DNA of 64,000 nucleotides from Meloidogyne chitwoodi (GCA_015183035.1 JACZZP010000001.1:1612001-1676000); one strand, 5' to 3'. Positions 8,052 to 30,176 are shown, numbered from the stretch's first letter. The notes: a model not told the origin generated them from the sequence alone. A program made the numbers and translations.

Positions 8052-9255
8052 ACAATTATTTTTCCACCTTTTTGTTTTTACAACATAAGATTGAGTAATA
8101 TATAATTAAATTAAATAAAAATATTAAATTTATTAATATTAAATATAAATTAATCAATCATAAATTATAAAAGAGCAAATAAAAAAATATTAATAAATAA
8201 GTTATTTATTAAAATTCACCCTTTACTTTTAAAATTATTTTTCTCTCTTCTCTGTACTTAATCATAAGTAAAGAGCGCAGTCTTTTATTAAGTGCACGGC
8301 ACATCCTTTGATAATTTAATATTTTATTTCATTAAATATTGGAAATTTTGAAAAAATATAAAAAAGAACAATAATTAGAAATTATTAAGAAATTCTCTTA
8401 TTTTATAATTAATAAAATTTTTAGTAACTTTTTGCAACTATTTTAGACTTTTTTCCATTTTTACCAACTATTGATACATTTTTAGCAAATATTTTTAGTT
8501 TTTTAGCAAGTAAAATTGCAAATCCTATTTATAAAAAATTTGTGAATAAAATATTCAAAAAAAAGAATTATTCGAATATATACCTAATTTTTTTTATTTT
8601 TTTTTATTTTCTTTTATTTATATATTTTTAGGAATTTATTATATTCTTTTCCATTTATTATTATTTTTTATGAATATATGCTTTTAAATAAAATAAGGAT
8701 AAAGGAAAAATTGTAGTAAATAAATAAATAATATATTTTATAAAATAATCGATGAAAAGAAAATATTCTTCAATGGGAACATTCTACATATTTACAATTT
8801 TAAAATTGCCATCTTAAAAAAAAGATGCATTTTTTATCCATTAATTTTTTTAAAATACTAATAAATTCACTTAAAGCATTACTTTATTTTTCATTTAATT
8901 GAAAAATGTTTATTTTATTTTTTCAAATTTAATTATTTTAATAGAAAAAAGAATTATATGTATTAAGAATATAGTAAATGGCCTTTATAAAAAAGATACA
9001 TATGTAACTAATTATTTATATTTATACGTAAAATCCCAATAAATATTTTTTTATTTAATTAATATATAAATAATAAATTATATACTAGCTAATATATTTT
9101 AAAAAAATTAATGTTTTTATCTTTATTTCCTGGCAAAAATGATTAAATATTATGTAAATAATATCTTTATTTATATCTAAATAATACTTATTTAATATTT
9201 AAATTAATTTTATTTTTATTATTTAATTTTAATAAATATATATTAATTATTTAAA
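8052..9255. other. Intergenic, AT-rich
   Basis: No gene supported. A short less AT-rich patch near 8225-8310 (CTCTCTTCTCTG, GTGCACGGCACATCC) stands out but has no ORF and no cloverleaf. The last part would be the promoter of the gene at 9256. Confidence 0.6.
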
Positions 9256-9703
9256 ATGTCTGCATCATTTTTATTACTCAGAAATAGTTTTCCAACAATT
9301 AATCAACAAAGTAATGGAGGAAATGGATTTACAGAATGTGATACATGCTTAAATTATGATGCTCAAACTTATTTTTTTGTAATTTTACCTTTACTAGCAA
9401 CTGCTGGATTTTTTATTTGGCTATTTATTCAGGTAAAAATATATACCTAAAATATTTTATAAAATTTAATAAATATATAATAAAAATATTTATTTATTTT
9501 TTTGTTTTTAGAAAGGTCATTTGGCAGTAGGACTTATATTATTTCAAATTTTAGCAATTATTTTACTTGGAATATTTTTATTTATTTTTTCAATAATATT
9601 AAGAAAGTTTTGGAAATATTTAAAGAATATTTTAAATTCAACTAAATTAAATACAAATGTAGAAATTGAAACAGAAAAAGTTTCACAAAAAGTTAATGTT
9701 TAA
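9256..9703 (+). CDS. Small protein with two transmembrane helices
   Basis: Exon 1 is 9256-9432 and exon 2 is 9512-9703, with a 79-bp GT-AG intron (AG at 9510-9511) in phase 0; the product is 122 residues. Residues about 39-59 (YFFVILPLLATAGFFIWLFI) and about 63-88 are hydrophobic helices, and an FTECDTCLNYD segment precedes the first one with two Cys. The tail is polar and charged. I do not recognise the family. An integral membrane protein with both ends on one side is likely. The ATG is preceded by AT-rich DNA with no obvious promoter motif. Confidence 0.7.
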
Positions 9704-9942
9704 ATTTTTATTATAATAAATAATTAAAAATAATAATATTTAATGTGTGATGTCTTTTTTTTAATTTAATTTATTTCTATACTTTAATCTAAAAAATTTA
9801 TTTATTTTTTATTTTATAAAAATTCTAATTAAATCCCCCAATCTGTTCTAATGTTTTAATTTAAAGTTCTATTGTCAAATTTAATAATAAATATTTAAAT
9901 AATAAGACCTAATTATTAAATAAATAATTTTTAATTTAAAAA

Positions 9943-11774
9943 TTATAAATTTAAATTTTTTCCTTTTTTTTCTTTTTCTTTATCAGCTTCCATAAAAAGT
10001 TCAAGTAATGTTCGTTTAGGTTGAATTTCAAGTTCAGAAGAACTTTTAGTTTTTCTATAATCTTTTATTATATTTTGTTTCTTTTTATAATTAAATGTAT
10101 TAAATTTTTTATTAATTTTAGGAGTTTTAATTAAATTATAATTTTCTTCATTTTCTTCATTTTCGTCTTCTTTTTTTAATTTTTCAAAATTTAAATTTAA
10201 AAAATTTTCAATTTCTTCAATATTTATTTCTTTTAAATTATTATAATAAATATTTTCATTATCTTTAATATTATAATAATTTAAAAATAATTGAGACATT
10301 TTTTTAAGCAATTTAATAAATGTTATATTTGTATTACGTTCAATTCCATTTTTAAATATAAATGCTATTTCTTCCAAACTAATATTTTAAAAAAGAAATT
10401 AGATTATTATATTTTCTAATTTATTAATTAAAATAAAAATAAATATTTTATTTTACTAATTTATATTTTATTATTTCTCTAAAATTAATTACTAATTAAT
10501 TAATATTTAATTTTTACTTATTTTTATTATTTATTTCTTTAACTTCAAATTCTCTTCCAGTTAAATTTTTATAAATATCCATTGTTATCTTTTCCCCTTT
10601 TTTTATATTTTTTAAAATATTTGCATCTTCTTTAGAAATACCATTTAATATACCAAAACGAATTAATCCATTTTTTACTTTCAAAAATGCAAAATCAATT
10701 AATTTAAAATTGTTAATATTTTTTATTAAATTATATTTATTTAAAGATTTTACTAAAACAATTCCTTCATTTATTGAATTTTTTAAACAAATACGACGAT
10801 AAGATAAATTTATAAAACTTTTCTTAAAAATTATTTATTTATTTATTTAAATATATTTTTAATAACCTCTTTTTCATTATTTATTGCTACTATATTTAAT
10901 GATTCAATAATTAAATTAATTTGTTTATATTTTTCTTTTAATTCTTTTATTAATTTTTTTCTTTTTAAAACAATTTCTCTTTCTTTTTGTTTAGCTAATT
11001 TTGGTATAAATTTATTTAAAATATTAAAAAACATTTTACTAATTGTTTCAGTTCTTGTTGAAATTTTTTCATTTTGAATTAAAGCTAGAAAAAATATTTA
11101 AAATAAAATTATAATTTTAGAATTATAAATATTTATTATATTTATTATATTTTAATATTTAAATTTGAATTAATTCTATTCTAATTTTTTTTATTATATT
11201 TTTTAAAATTATTTAAATTTAAAATATATTTTAATAATAATTAATTACTATTATTGAAGTCTTTTTCGACAATTTCCGATTTTTCTTTAATTTTTTTAAA
11301 AATTTCTTGAATTTCTAATTCTTTTTCTTTAATATTATTAATTTCATTAATTATTTCTTTTCCTTTTTTATTTTTTAATTTTTCATTAATTTCAGAAGTT
11401 GATCCTTCTTCTTCTTCTTTATTTTCTTCTTTATTATAATTATTCCAAATTTTTCTTGCCAAAATTCCTCCTAAATTTTCTTGATTTTCATTAATAATAA
11501 ATTCTTTTGGAGAAAATCTTTTTAAAATTTCCCCTCCTATTATTTCCGGAATTTCAAACAAACAAAGTTCTATTAATTCAAAAAAACAATATTCATAATG
11601 TTCAATTTTAATATATAAAATTTCTTCAATAGATAAACAAGATTTTATAGAAATTAAAGGATTATCTGATTCTCCTAATTTTGTTTCTTTTTTTAAAGCA
11701 ATTAAATCATTCTCTATTAAAAAATATATAAAATTAATTCTTTTTAAAATATTATTTAATTTTACCAAAATCAT
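9943..11774 (-). CDS. Orphan paralog family member 1 (NLGG/LTGR family)
   Basis: Four exons on the minus strand by eye: about 11251-11774, 10870-11087, 10530-10830, 9943-10382; splice phases agree at each joint. The N-terminal module contains YCFFELIELCLFEIP, then FSPKEFIINENQ and NLGGILARKIW, followed by a Glu/Lys coiled coil. The second module has FLKVKNGLIRFGILNGIS and NLTGREF. The tail is charged (Glu/Asn/Lys). Three paralogs with the same module order lie at 34.4-40.6 kb. The N-terminus (MILVKLNNILKR) is a poor signal peptide compared with the other members, so a first exon may be missing or the start lies elsewhere. Function unknown. Confidence 0.7.
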
Positions 11775-12168
11775 TTTCTTGGCATAAAATATTTGAATAA
11801 ATTAATAATAAAAAATAAAAAAATATGTAAAACATTTAAATATATATTTAATTTAAAATTTATTTTTTTTTTAAATTATACAAAAAAAGTCAAAGAGAGG
11901 AAAAAGAGATAGAGAAGGACAGGCTATTTTAATTAATTAATTAATTTTATATATACACGTTTTATTAAAAATATATTTCTTATTCTTCTCTTTTATCTTT
12001 TTTTTTGCCGTTATTTAAATCAAAACACAAATATATTTTTATTAAAAATCATTACACAAAAATAAATAAAAACAATAATTTATTTACATATTTATCGAAC
12101 ATAGGAACAAATAATATATTTGAATTAAAATACATATTTTATTTTACAATATATTTATTATAAATTAA
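11775..12168. other. Intergenic
   Basis: AT-rich spacer between two minus-strand genes. Near 11885-11935 there is a purine-rich stretch (AAAGAGAGGAAAAAGAGATAG). No gene seen. Confidence 0.6.
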
Positions 12169-13680
12169 TTAAAAGGGATAGTTTCTAACTTTTTTAAACA
12201 TTTTTTTAAATTGAGAAACTCTATTCCCTGGAAATAATCTTGCTACAGTCATTTCAAGTAATTGACCTGAACGCTTAAAACGTCGAGTTGCCTTAAATAT
12301 TTTTCTATTTTTGAAAAAAAATATTTTTAAAGAAACCCCTAATGGAAGTACATCATTTTCTAATGAAGGATGAACTTGCCTTTTTAAAATAATATAATAA
12401 TTATTATTTTAATTAATTAAATAAATACATATAACTAATATTAAGAGTAACATCATGATTTTGTAAAATACCCAATTCAATCATATTAAGTCCTTCATTT
12501 GCTGTACTTAAAATGGCAATTTCTGGTGGATACTTTAAAAAAATATTAAAATTATTTTTAAATTAATTTACTGAATTAGGTTTTAAAGTAACAAATCCAT
12601 GAGTAATACGAATATCTTTAAAATAAAATTAAAAAATTAATTAATTAATTAACCATTTTTATTCCAACAAATACTTCTAAAAATAATTAAAAATAAATTA
12701 ATAAAAATAAATTAATAAAAAAAATAACGTTAAATTCATTGAAGGTGGTCCAAACATTGGAACCTAATAAAAAATATATATTTTTTTATTTAATTTAAAT
12801 TTATTAAAAATAAAAAACCTGTGTGGGAGAAATATCTAATAATTCTTCATATTCATTAGCTAACATATCTGTTGGAAATCTGAGACCTTTTGTAGCCTTA
12901 AAATTTAATTTTATTTATTTTAAAAATTAAATTAATTATTACTTGAGAATACCATTTACCCATCATAAATTGAATTGGCTCTAATGCTGGAGGTAAAGGA
13001 ATTGGAGTTAATTCTATTTTTGTTTTTAAAAGTAAAAATAATTTAAAAAAAAATCAATTTATTTACTAATTGTTTGATCCGGAATACATAAATTACAAGA
13101 GACTGCACAATTTATATCAAAAAAATTGGTCTTTAAAAAATTATTTCATTTAAAAAAATAAATTAATAATAAAAAAATACTTGTGTTCGAACAAGTTCAC
13201 ATTTTTCTTCCATTGCCCAACGATCACAACTTTGATAAATATTTCTACAACGTCCTTTTTTAATTTATTTTAAATTAAATAAATATAATATTTTAAAATA
13301 AAATAATTACTATGACAATATTTTCCCATCCACCCAGAAGGACAATCACAAGCTGTTTTTCCAGCTATACATTTCCCCCCATTAAGACAAGGATTAAATT
13401 TACATTGTTCTTTAGAAAATCTTTTAATTATTACTTGGCCTGGAATAGCAGAAGCTTAAAAATTAATTTTAAAAATATAAAAAATAATAATAATAATATT
13501 TTTAATTAAAATAATAGAAAATAGAAGGAAATTAAAATTAAATAAATAAACAAATTAAGGAAATAGAAAATTAATTAATTTTTTTAAAATATTTAATAAA
13601 TTAATAATTTTCTTACAATTTTTTTCAACTTTTGAAAACAAAAAAATAAAATAAACTAAAAATTGTTTTAAAATGAACAT
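12169..13680 (-). CDS. Secreted EGF + ShK + nitrobindin-like (THAP4-type) protein
   Basis: About eleven short exons, all with matching phases. ATG at 13680 gives a signal peptide ([16 protein letters not shown]). The next exon (13311-13454) is an EGF domain: [24 protein letters not shown]. Exons at about 13084-13262 give an ShK-type cysteine domain: [12 protein letters not shown], then CAVSCNLC. From about 13020 to the stop at 12169-12171 runs a heme-binding beta-barrel of the nitrobindin/THAP4 C-terminal type: [40 protein letters not shown], then a basic C-terminus ([18 protein letters not shown]). This architecture fits nematode secreted proteins. It probably acts outside the cell; heme or NO binding is inferred from the fold only. 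Confidence 0.8.
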
Positions 13681-14531
13681 ATTAATTTGAAAATAATTAA
13701 TTAAATATTTATTTTGTTGTTAAAATTAATTTATTTTTTAATTAAAGTATTTTCTTTTGTTGCATTAAATATATTATTATTTTAAATATAAGAAGGAAAA
13801 TTACGTGTTGTTGATGATTTTTTTTTTTTTTTGACAGATTGCGTGAACAATTATAGAAAAAAAGAGAATATAATTTATTAATTATTCTAATAAATTATTT
13901 TATTTATTTTGTCGTTTTTTTCAATTGCTAAAAAAATAATTAATTATTTTATAATAATAAATAAAAAAATAATGGCATTTTATATTTTTTAAAATTGTAA
14001 AAGAAATTTTATTATTAATTAACATAACAAAGTTTTGATCAATATATAATGAATAAAATAAAAAAATAAATATACATATTTATATAATAATTATAAATAA
14101 ATAAATTTCTGCGCAAGGTTTTTTTGGGAAGAATTTTGAGTTTAGTGAGTAAATTAATTAATTAATTTATTTATTTTAAAATATATTTATTATAAATAAA
14201 TTTATTAATTGTTTATTTATCTAATTATTTTTAACTTTTTATTTATTTTATTAAAAATGAAACAGGTTTGTTTCTTCTTTTATTTAGGTATATAGAATGT
14301 AAATAATCGACGGTTTTGCTTTCTATTTATTTCTAAAAATAAATAAATTTAATATTTATAATAAATATAAATAGTAGATATTTTTTTAATTTTAAATAAT
14401 ATATTTTTTTATTTATATTTAATAAAATAAAACATTTAAAATATTATTTTTATTTATTAAAGTATATTTGTTATTATATTTAAATAAATAAATATAAGAA
14501 AAAAGTTAAAAAGAAAATTATATATTTATTT
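13681..14531. other. Intergenic, AT-rich
   Basis: Upstream region of the EGF-ShK gene. Poly-T tract at about 13820. No ORF, RNA gene or repeat supported. Confidence 0.6.
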
Positions 14532-14719
14532 GGTAAATGTCCAGTAGATGTCCAACCTGTCTGCAATGAGAATTCGCTTTTTTCTTTCCTTCTCTTGCAT
14601 TTTTGGCGTTAGGAGAAGTGCACGCTTATTTTTCCTTCTCCGCTATAATATGCCTTTTGGCACTTGGAAAGTAAGAGATAAAATAATTAAAATTAATTAA
14701 TAATTACTGGACATTTACC
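14532..14719. mobile_element. Short inverted-repeat element (MITE), 188 bp
   Basis: The 15-bp ends GGTAAATGTCCAGTA are perfect inverted repeats, and TATTTATTT occurs directly outside both (14523-14531 and 14720-14728). The interior is much less AT-rich than the surroundings and has no ORF. The 9-bp duplication suggests a Mutator-type origin, but the flanking sequence is low-complexity, so the duplication could partly be chance. Confidence 0.7.
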
Positions 14720-15054
14720 TATTTATTTAAACAATAAATAATTACAAAAAGTAATAATCTTTAAAAAAATAAATGTCTAAAACAAAATTAATATCTAATA
14801 TAAAATAATTAGGAGAAAACTAAAATAAGAACAAATGAACTTTTTATTATAAAATAATGAATATATATGTGTTTATGTACATATAAATCCAATTTTATTA
14901 TTTATCATCAAACAAGTTTTAACATTTTCTTCTTTAAAAAATTTAAAAAATTCTTACGATAAACAAATAATTAAAAAGATTTTTTATTAATTAAATTAAA
15001 AAATAATAATAATTTTTTTATATTTTTAAATTTTAAAATTTATTTAAAAAAAAT
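14720..15054. other. Intergenic
   Basis: AT-rich spacer; no gene or motif seen. Confidence 0.6.
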
Positions 15055-16141
15055 TTAAAGTAATTTAGCTAAAAATAAAGAAACACTAATTTTATGTTCC
15101 ATTCCTTTTAGCATTTGGATACGTTTTTGTGCTTTATTAATTTCATTTTCTATACCAATTCTTTGTTCTCCAATATTATTATTACATAAAAATATATCTG
15201 AAGAATTTGGTTTATTTAAATTTTCAGAATTTTTAGAATTATTTTCATTAATTTTGTTAAATAATAAACCATGACGATGAACTCTTAATCTTTTTTAATT
15301 ATAAATAATTAAATAAATTGAAGATTATATTTTATTTTAAAATTAAAAAAAAAATATTTTTTACCTTTTAAATTCTTCTCTATCCTTAATTATATTAGCA
15401 AAAATTAAATTTATAATTAAAAAACTAACATTCCAATTATTTTCCTCTTGGGTTATTTGTTTTTTTCCAATTGTATTAGAAGTTGAATCACCAATTAAAT
15501 ACTTTAATTAATTTTTTTATTTAAGAAAAAAATATTAAAATAAAATAACCTCAAGTTCAGATAATTTATTTTTAAGAACTTTTTTTAAACGTCCATACAT
15601 TTCACATTTACTTTCTAATCCTTTTTTATTTTTAATAAATTAAATAAAAAATATTTGTAATTAAATACCATCAATTCTTTCACGTGTAATTTTTAAAGCT
15701 TCTTTTGCCTCATCTAATTGTTTACTAGAAAATTCTAATTGTTCATTAAGTCTTTTATTTGTTTCTGCACGTTTTTCCATTGAATTTTTAATAATATTTA
15801 ATGCATTTAATTCATCTTTTTTTTAATATTTTTAATTTTATTTAAATATATTAAGTAACCATAAGCTAATCCAATATTTTTTCTTTGTTGATTTTTATTA
15901 TTTAATTCATGACCACCAATATTAGTAATTATTGGATAAACTGCAGAATTTGTCAATCCTTCAATTCCATCCAAAACTTTAATTAAAAATACTTATATTA
16001 TTATTTATTAATTTATTTATTAATAAAAATAATTAAATTACTTTCATCACTATTTTCCATTTCATTCCATTGGCTAATAACAAAATTTTTATTAAAAATA
16101 TAATGAAAAAAGTAAAAATAATAATATATTTTATTAAACAT
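15055..16141 (-). CDS. Coiled-coil protein of unknown function
   Basis: Minus-strand gene of about seven exons from ATG 16141 (or an in-frame ATG near 16067, MENSDE) to TAA at 15055-15057. Exon 2 encodes LDGIEGLTNSAVYPIITNIG; later exons carry a long helical, charged segment (ALNIIKNSMEKRAETNKRL, EQLEFSSKQLDEAKEALK) typical of a coiled coil, then MYGRLKKVLKNKLSELE, a short hydrophobic stretch (VSFLIINLIFANIIK) and a basic C-terminal helix (KAQKRIQMLKGMEHK). Intron phases agree where I checked. I do not recognise the family. The first 20 residues are aromatic-rich and could be a weak signal anchor or 5' untranslated sequence. Confidence 0.6.
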
Positions 16142-16879
16142 TTGAAACTCACTAAAATTAAAAAATAATTAAATAATAAAATTAATTTTTTTAAAATAAA
16201 TGTGCTTTTCAATTAAAATAAAATAAATAATTTCTCCTAAAATATATAAATACATTCATAAAAAACAAAAAATATGTATATATAAAAACAAATATTATAA
16301 AAACAAGTTGCGATTTCTTTAAGTAATAATTCTGAATAAATATTAATTTTTGTAAAAAAAAAGATTTTTGATTTTTTAAATTTTATTTTTAATAATCGTT
16401 TAAAAATATTAGACAATTTTTAAATATTTAATAAAAAATTAAAATGTTTTGATTTTAACATTCACATAAATAATAATTCTTTAAAAATATTTAAAATTTA
16501 TTTAAATTATTTTTCTCTAATTACCTAACTTTAAAATTAATTATCTCTAATATTATTTTGCATTTTTATCTAAAGTTTGTTTAGCTTTTTTATTTAAAAA
16601 ATTAGAAATTAACAGCAGTGATTTATTTAATAAAAATATTTTTTATATTTGTCTAGTAATAAATAAAAATTAAATTTCTTCACAATAATTTTAAGTTTTT
16701 TATTTCATAAAATTTATTTAATTTTTTAACTATATTTATTTATTTAATAGATATTAAAAATCTTAAAATATAATTTATATTTAAAAATATTTAAAATATT
16801 TTTTTATTAATTATTAAAAGATTTAATTTTTTTAAATTAAATATTTTTATAAAAATTTTTAGGAGTAAATTTAAATAAA
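16142..16879. other. Divergent intergenic region
   Basis: Separates the minus-strand coiled-coil gene from the plus-strand secreted gene, so it probably holds both promoters. AT-rich; no distinct motif seen. Confidence 0.55.
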
Positions 16880-17809
16880 ATGATAATTTTATTTTCTGTT
16901 TTAACACTATTATTTTATATTATAAAAATATCAACTGGACAGGATCCAAATATTTTTCAAAATTTCCCTTCTTATCAACAAAATCTTCCTCAGGGTTTTC
17001 CACCTCAGGGATATAATAATATGTATCCAAATAGTTTAAATTTAAATATGAAATTTCAACAACCAATAGGCGGTAGTGGTGTTTTTCCTCAACCAAATAA
17101 TTATAATCCAATAGATCAAATTTATATACAAAATCCTTATCCATTGAGTGGATATGACCCCAATCAATTTGTTGGAACAAATCATTTACAATATTCTCAA
17201 GTACAGCCATTACTTTTAAATAATATTTAATAATTTTATTTATTTATTATATAGAATCAACAACAACAACAACAACAATATATGCCAAATGGATACCCAC
17301 AATATTTAATTCCTCAAGGTTTTTATTTAAATAATTTTAAATTTATTTTCTGCCGTTTTTTATTTTATCCACTTTTAATATTTAGAAACATTTAAAATCT
17401 GTTTATTAAAATAAAGATTTTTTCGGGTACACCCCAGTTTACCGCAAGGCCGGTTTACCGCAGGGCTATAACTCTGTTTATAATTGTCATATAATGGAGA
17501 TCTTAGTGTCATTCGACTCAGCTCGTCGAACTGAGTCGAACCATGTTTGGGTCGAAAATTTTTGGTAAATATAAAATAAGTTATAGCCCTGCGGTAAACC
17601 GGCCTTGCGGTAAACTGGCCTGCTCCCGGTTTTTTCTGTTTTGTTTTTTCATTGGAAGGAAAAATAAGGAAATAAAGGAATAAAATAAAATAATATTTTC
17701 TCCAAAAATTATTAAAAAATAAATATTAAAATCATCTAAAGGTTATGCCCAATCACAACCAAATTATATTCAACCACAAAATTATGGACAACAACCAAAT
17801 ATGGGATAA
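16880..17809 (+). CDS. Secreted Gln/Asn/Pro/Tyr-rich low-complexity protein
   Basis: Three exons: 16880-17200, 17255-17318, 17742-17809; phases 0 and 1 match. A signal peptide (MIILFSVLTLLFYIIKISTG) is followed by a low-complexity chain of FPQ, PQGYNN, YPLSGYDPNQ and similar units, a run of seven Gln encoded by CAA repeats at the start of exon 2, and a QSQPNYIQPQNYGQQPNMG end. No Cys. It looks like a secreted disordered or matrix protein; nematode cuticle- or gland-associated proteins can look like this, but I do not name a family. Reading exon 1 through would give a shorter alternative end at 17228. The second intron contains an inverted-repeat element. The gene converges on the channel gene, whose stop is about 160 bp away. 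Confidence 0.7.
17424..17628. mobile_element. Inverted-repeat element (MITE) in an intron, 205 bp
   Basis: About 50-bp terminal inverted repeats, nearly identical, each containing two related units (AGTTTACCGCAAGGC and GGTTTACCGCAGGGC) and ending GGGCTATAACT. The centre carries a second palindrome, TTCGACTCAG paired with CTGAGTCGAA (about 17514-17542). It lies in intron 2 of the 16880 gene. The flanks are T runs, so the target duplication is unclear. Confidence 0.8.
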
Positions 17810-17971
17810 GAATATAATATTATATTTGAATTTAAAAAATAAATAAATATTTTTATTAAATTAATTAATTAAATTATACATATAATTTTATTTATTTAAA
17901 TTTAATTTTAAAATTATATTATAATTTGTAAATATTCTTGATTATATATAATTGTTTTAAATTTCAAAATA

Positions 17972-27603
<9,632 letters not shown>

Positions 27604-28785
27604 TTTATTATTTTAAATAATTATTTAAATTTAATATATAATTTGTATTTAAAAGTTTTCAAATGATTAGAAAGAATAAGAGGATAACTTTGTCTAATAA
27701 AATTAATTTATTAATTAATTTAAATAAAATAATTAATTTTTGATTTTATATAGATATATGTATTATATTTATTTTATTAAAACTGAGATTTATTTAAAAA
27801 CAATATATTTTTCTAGCTTTTACGTGAATCTGTGGAAAATAAATCTAATTATTGGGTTTACGCTTTACTGCTCAGAAAAAAAGCAAGTGACAGCAAACAC
27901 TAATTGGTCTTAGAACAACGTTGGCATTTTATTATTTAGTATTTTTACTTTAAGATATACATCCTATAGTTACTTAATAGTAAGAATTTTTAATAGAAAA
28001 AATAAATATAAAATTAGTTAAAAAAAAAAAGATTAAAAAAATAAAAATATTAAAAAAGAATTTTAATTTTATTGAATATATAATTAATTTATAAAAGATT
28101 TATATATTAATTAATTTTTAATTTTTCAATAGTTAAATAATAAATATTGAAACATTTTATAAAAAATATGTATTATTGTACATATTTAAAAATTATTAAT
28201 TTTAAAAATGAATTTTATTTTTATTTTTTAATAAATTTTCAATAAAGCGTGAAAAAAAATTAGATTGAAATATTTTAAAATAATTGTTTTGGCATTATTT
28301 TATTTTTATCTAATTTTAAAATTATTTTTTTTTTCTATTTAAATTAAAAAAAAATATTATTATATTATTGCCAAAAATTAAATAATTTAAATAAATTGTA
28401 ATTATTAAATTCTTTTTTAAAATATATATATATAAATATTACTTTAATTTTAAAATAATTTTTTACTCTTTGAACAATTAATGGGATTTTTCTTTATTTG
28501 GATTTTTTGTCACATTCTGTCCTTTTTTTTTTAAATTAAAGGCATGTGATTTGCGCATTAATCTATTAAGGCCATTTAATTATTTTAAAAACTGGTTTTT
28601 AAAATAATTGAATTAAAATATATTTAATAAAAAAATATTTTTTAATTTAAAATAAAATATTTAAACAAAATATTTTTTTACCCAAATTAATTCTATTATT
28701 TATTCTCACTTGAGAAGAACAATTCATATATTTTTTAATTCTAAATCAATTATCTAATTTTTTTATTGAAAAATAATAATAATAA
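27604..28785. other. Divergent intergenic region
   Basis: Between the start of the minus-strand channel gene and the plus-strand small gene. A less AT-rich island at about 27825-27960 is a candidate promoter of the channel. No gene seen. Confidence 0.55.
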
Positions 28786-29292
28786 ATGTCAACATTTGAA
28801 CGTTCATATGAATATAGAGGTGATGACAAATATATTCCAAGGTATTTTAATTTTATTTTATAATATTTAGTAATAATCTAATTATATAATTGAGAATTGA
28901 CAAAAAATCCCAAGGTTTAAATTACTGACTATAATCCAAAATCTTAAGTCATTAACATATTATTTTAATAAATATTATATTTTATTTAAATTATATTTTA
29001 AAGCTTTGGAAATAAAACAACATCTTGGCATTCATCTACATATCAAAGTCCAAATATTGCAAAGCCAGTAGATAAAATAATAACAGAAAGAGAATATAGT
29101 TGGTCTAGTAAACCAACTATTGATAGTTATACTTATACTAAAGGACCATATATTCGTGTAGAACAAAAACATCTTGGACCAGATTATCGAGCATATTTAG
29201 AGCCTAGACCAGCTTTACCTGGTCGACATCATTATACTAAATCAAATAATATACAACGAAAATATATTGGAAGTAGACCAACTCTTCATTAA
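28786..29292 (+). CDS. Small soluble protein of unknown function
   Basis: Exon 1 is 28786-28841 and exon 2 is 29004-29292; the joint AG|C keeps frame. The product is about 114 residues, without signal peptide or membrane helix. It is rich in Tyr, Pro, Ser and Arg (SYEYRGDDKYIPR, PTIDSYTYTKGPYIRVEQ, PRPALPGRHHYTKS), with repeated Y/R/P segments. I do not recognise a family. The intron contains a 22-bp segment (28877-28898) resembling the start of the Helitron-like element at 29406. Confidence 0.7.
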
Positions 29293-29405
29293 AATAAAAC
29301 AAAAATAATTTTAAAAAATGATTAAAAGAAAAAGGAAAATTTAAATAAAACATTTATATATCTTTTAAAATAAAATAAAATAATAAATAAATAAAATTTA
29401 AATTA

Positions 29406-29910
29406 TCTAATTATATGATTGAGAATAGTTTGTTCCTTTTATAGACAAATGATTGGGGAAAGTGAAAATGGGTTTTTAGTAGTTTTTGACAATTGGATAC
29501 ATTGGATACTATATAAACCGCTTATTTTCTCATCATTCTTTAGTTGTGGTGGTTGGCGTGAGGTGGTTGTGGCTGAGGTTACGCCGTTTGGTTGTGGCTG
29601 CAGTGGTTTTATGTCGGTAAAGGGGGTCAGGGATGGTGGGTGGGCGACCTCTTATATTATTTCTTTTGTATTTTTATATCTTCGTTGGCATTAGTTCTTT
29701 GAGCTAAGTTGTTGTTTTTTATAGCAATGTCTGTTTTGGTCAAGAATGTTTAGACCAATTATTTTGTTATTGTGTTTATTCTCGTTTTTATTTTGTTCTT
29801 TAGAAATGTTTGTTTTGTGGTATGATGACTTTAATGATCTGGTTATTTCAGTTTTTTGTGTTTATTTTTGTTAGCGTGAAGGACGCCCGAAGGGTGACCA
29901 ACTTCGATAG
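29406..29910 (+). mobile_element. Non-autonomous Helitron-like element (tentative)
   Basis: A less AT-rich segment of about 500 bp between two host genes. It begins TCTAATTATATG and ends with a hairpin, GGACGCCCGAAGGGTGACC (29881-29899), 11 nt before its end ATAG, followed by T. The 5'-TC, the 3' subterminal hairpin and insertion between A and T fit Helitrons, though a canonical CTRR would be CTAG. A closely similar but better 3' end occurs in opposite orientation at 63713-63753. The G-rich open frame at 29419-29694 resembles no protein. Confidence 0.45.
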
Positions 29911-30176
29911 TATAATTAAATAAATAAAAAAATAAATTGGTTAAATAATAAATTTAAAAAAACATGTTTAAAAAATACAATTTTTGACAAATTTATTCCA
30001 AAGTTCAACATTTTAAATTAATTAATTTAATAAAAAAATAACATAATATTAAAATTGTTAAATTAATATTAAAATATTTTATGATATACTTATAATTCAT
30101 CATTAATTTAGAGAAATATAACCAAAATTTTCTAAAAAAATTATTTATTATTATTATTAAATTATAATTAATTATT

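Noticed and set aside
8225..8310. Candidate small RNA gene in a less AT-rich patch
   Set aside because: No cloverleaf, no box A/B or other recognisable RNA signature.
13312..13509. Plus-strand 65-residue ORF
   Set aside because: Antisense to the EGF exon of the secreted EGF-ShK gene.
29419..29694. 91-residue plus-strand ORF in a G-rich segment
   Set aside because: Lies within the Helitron-like element and shows no domain, signal or conserved motif.
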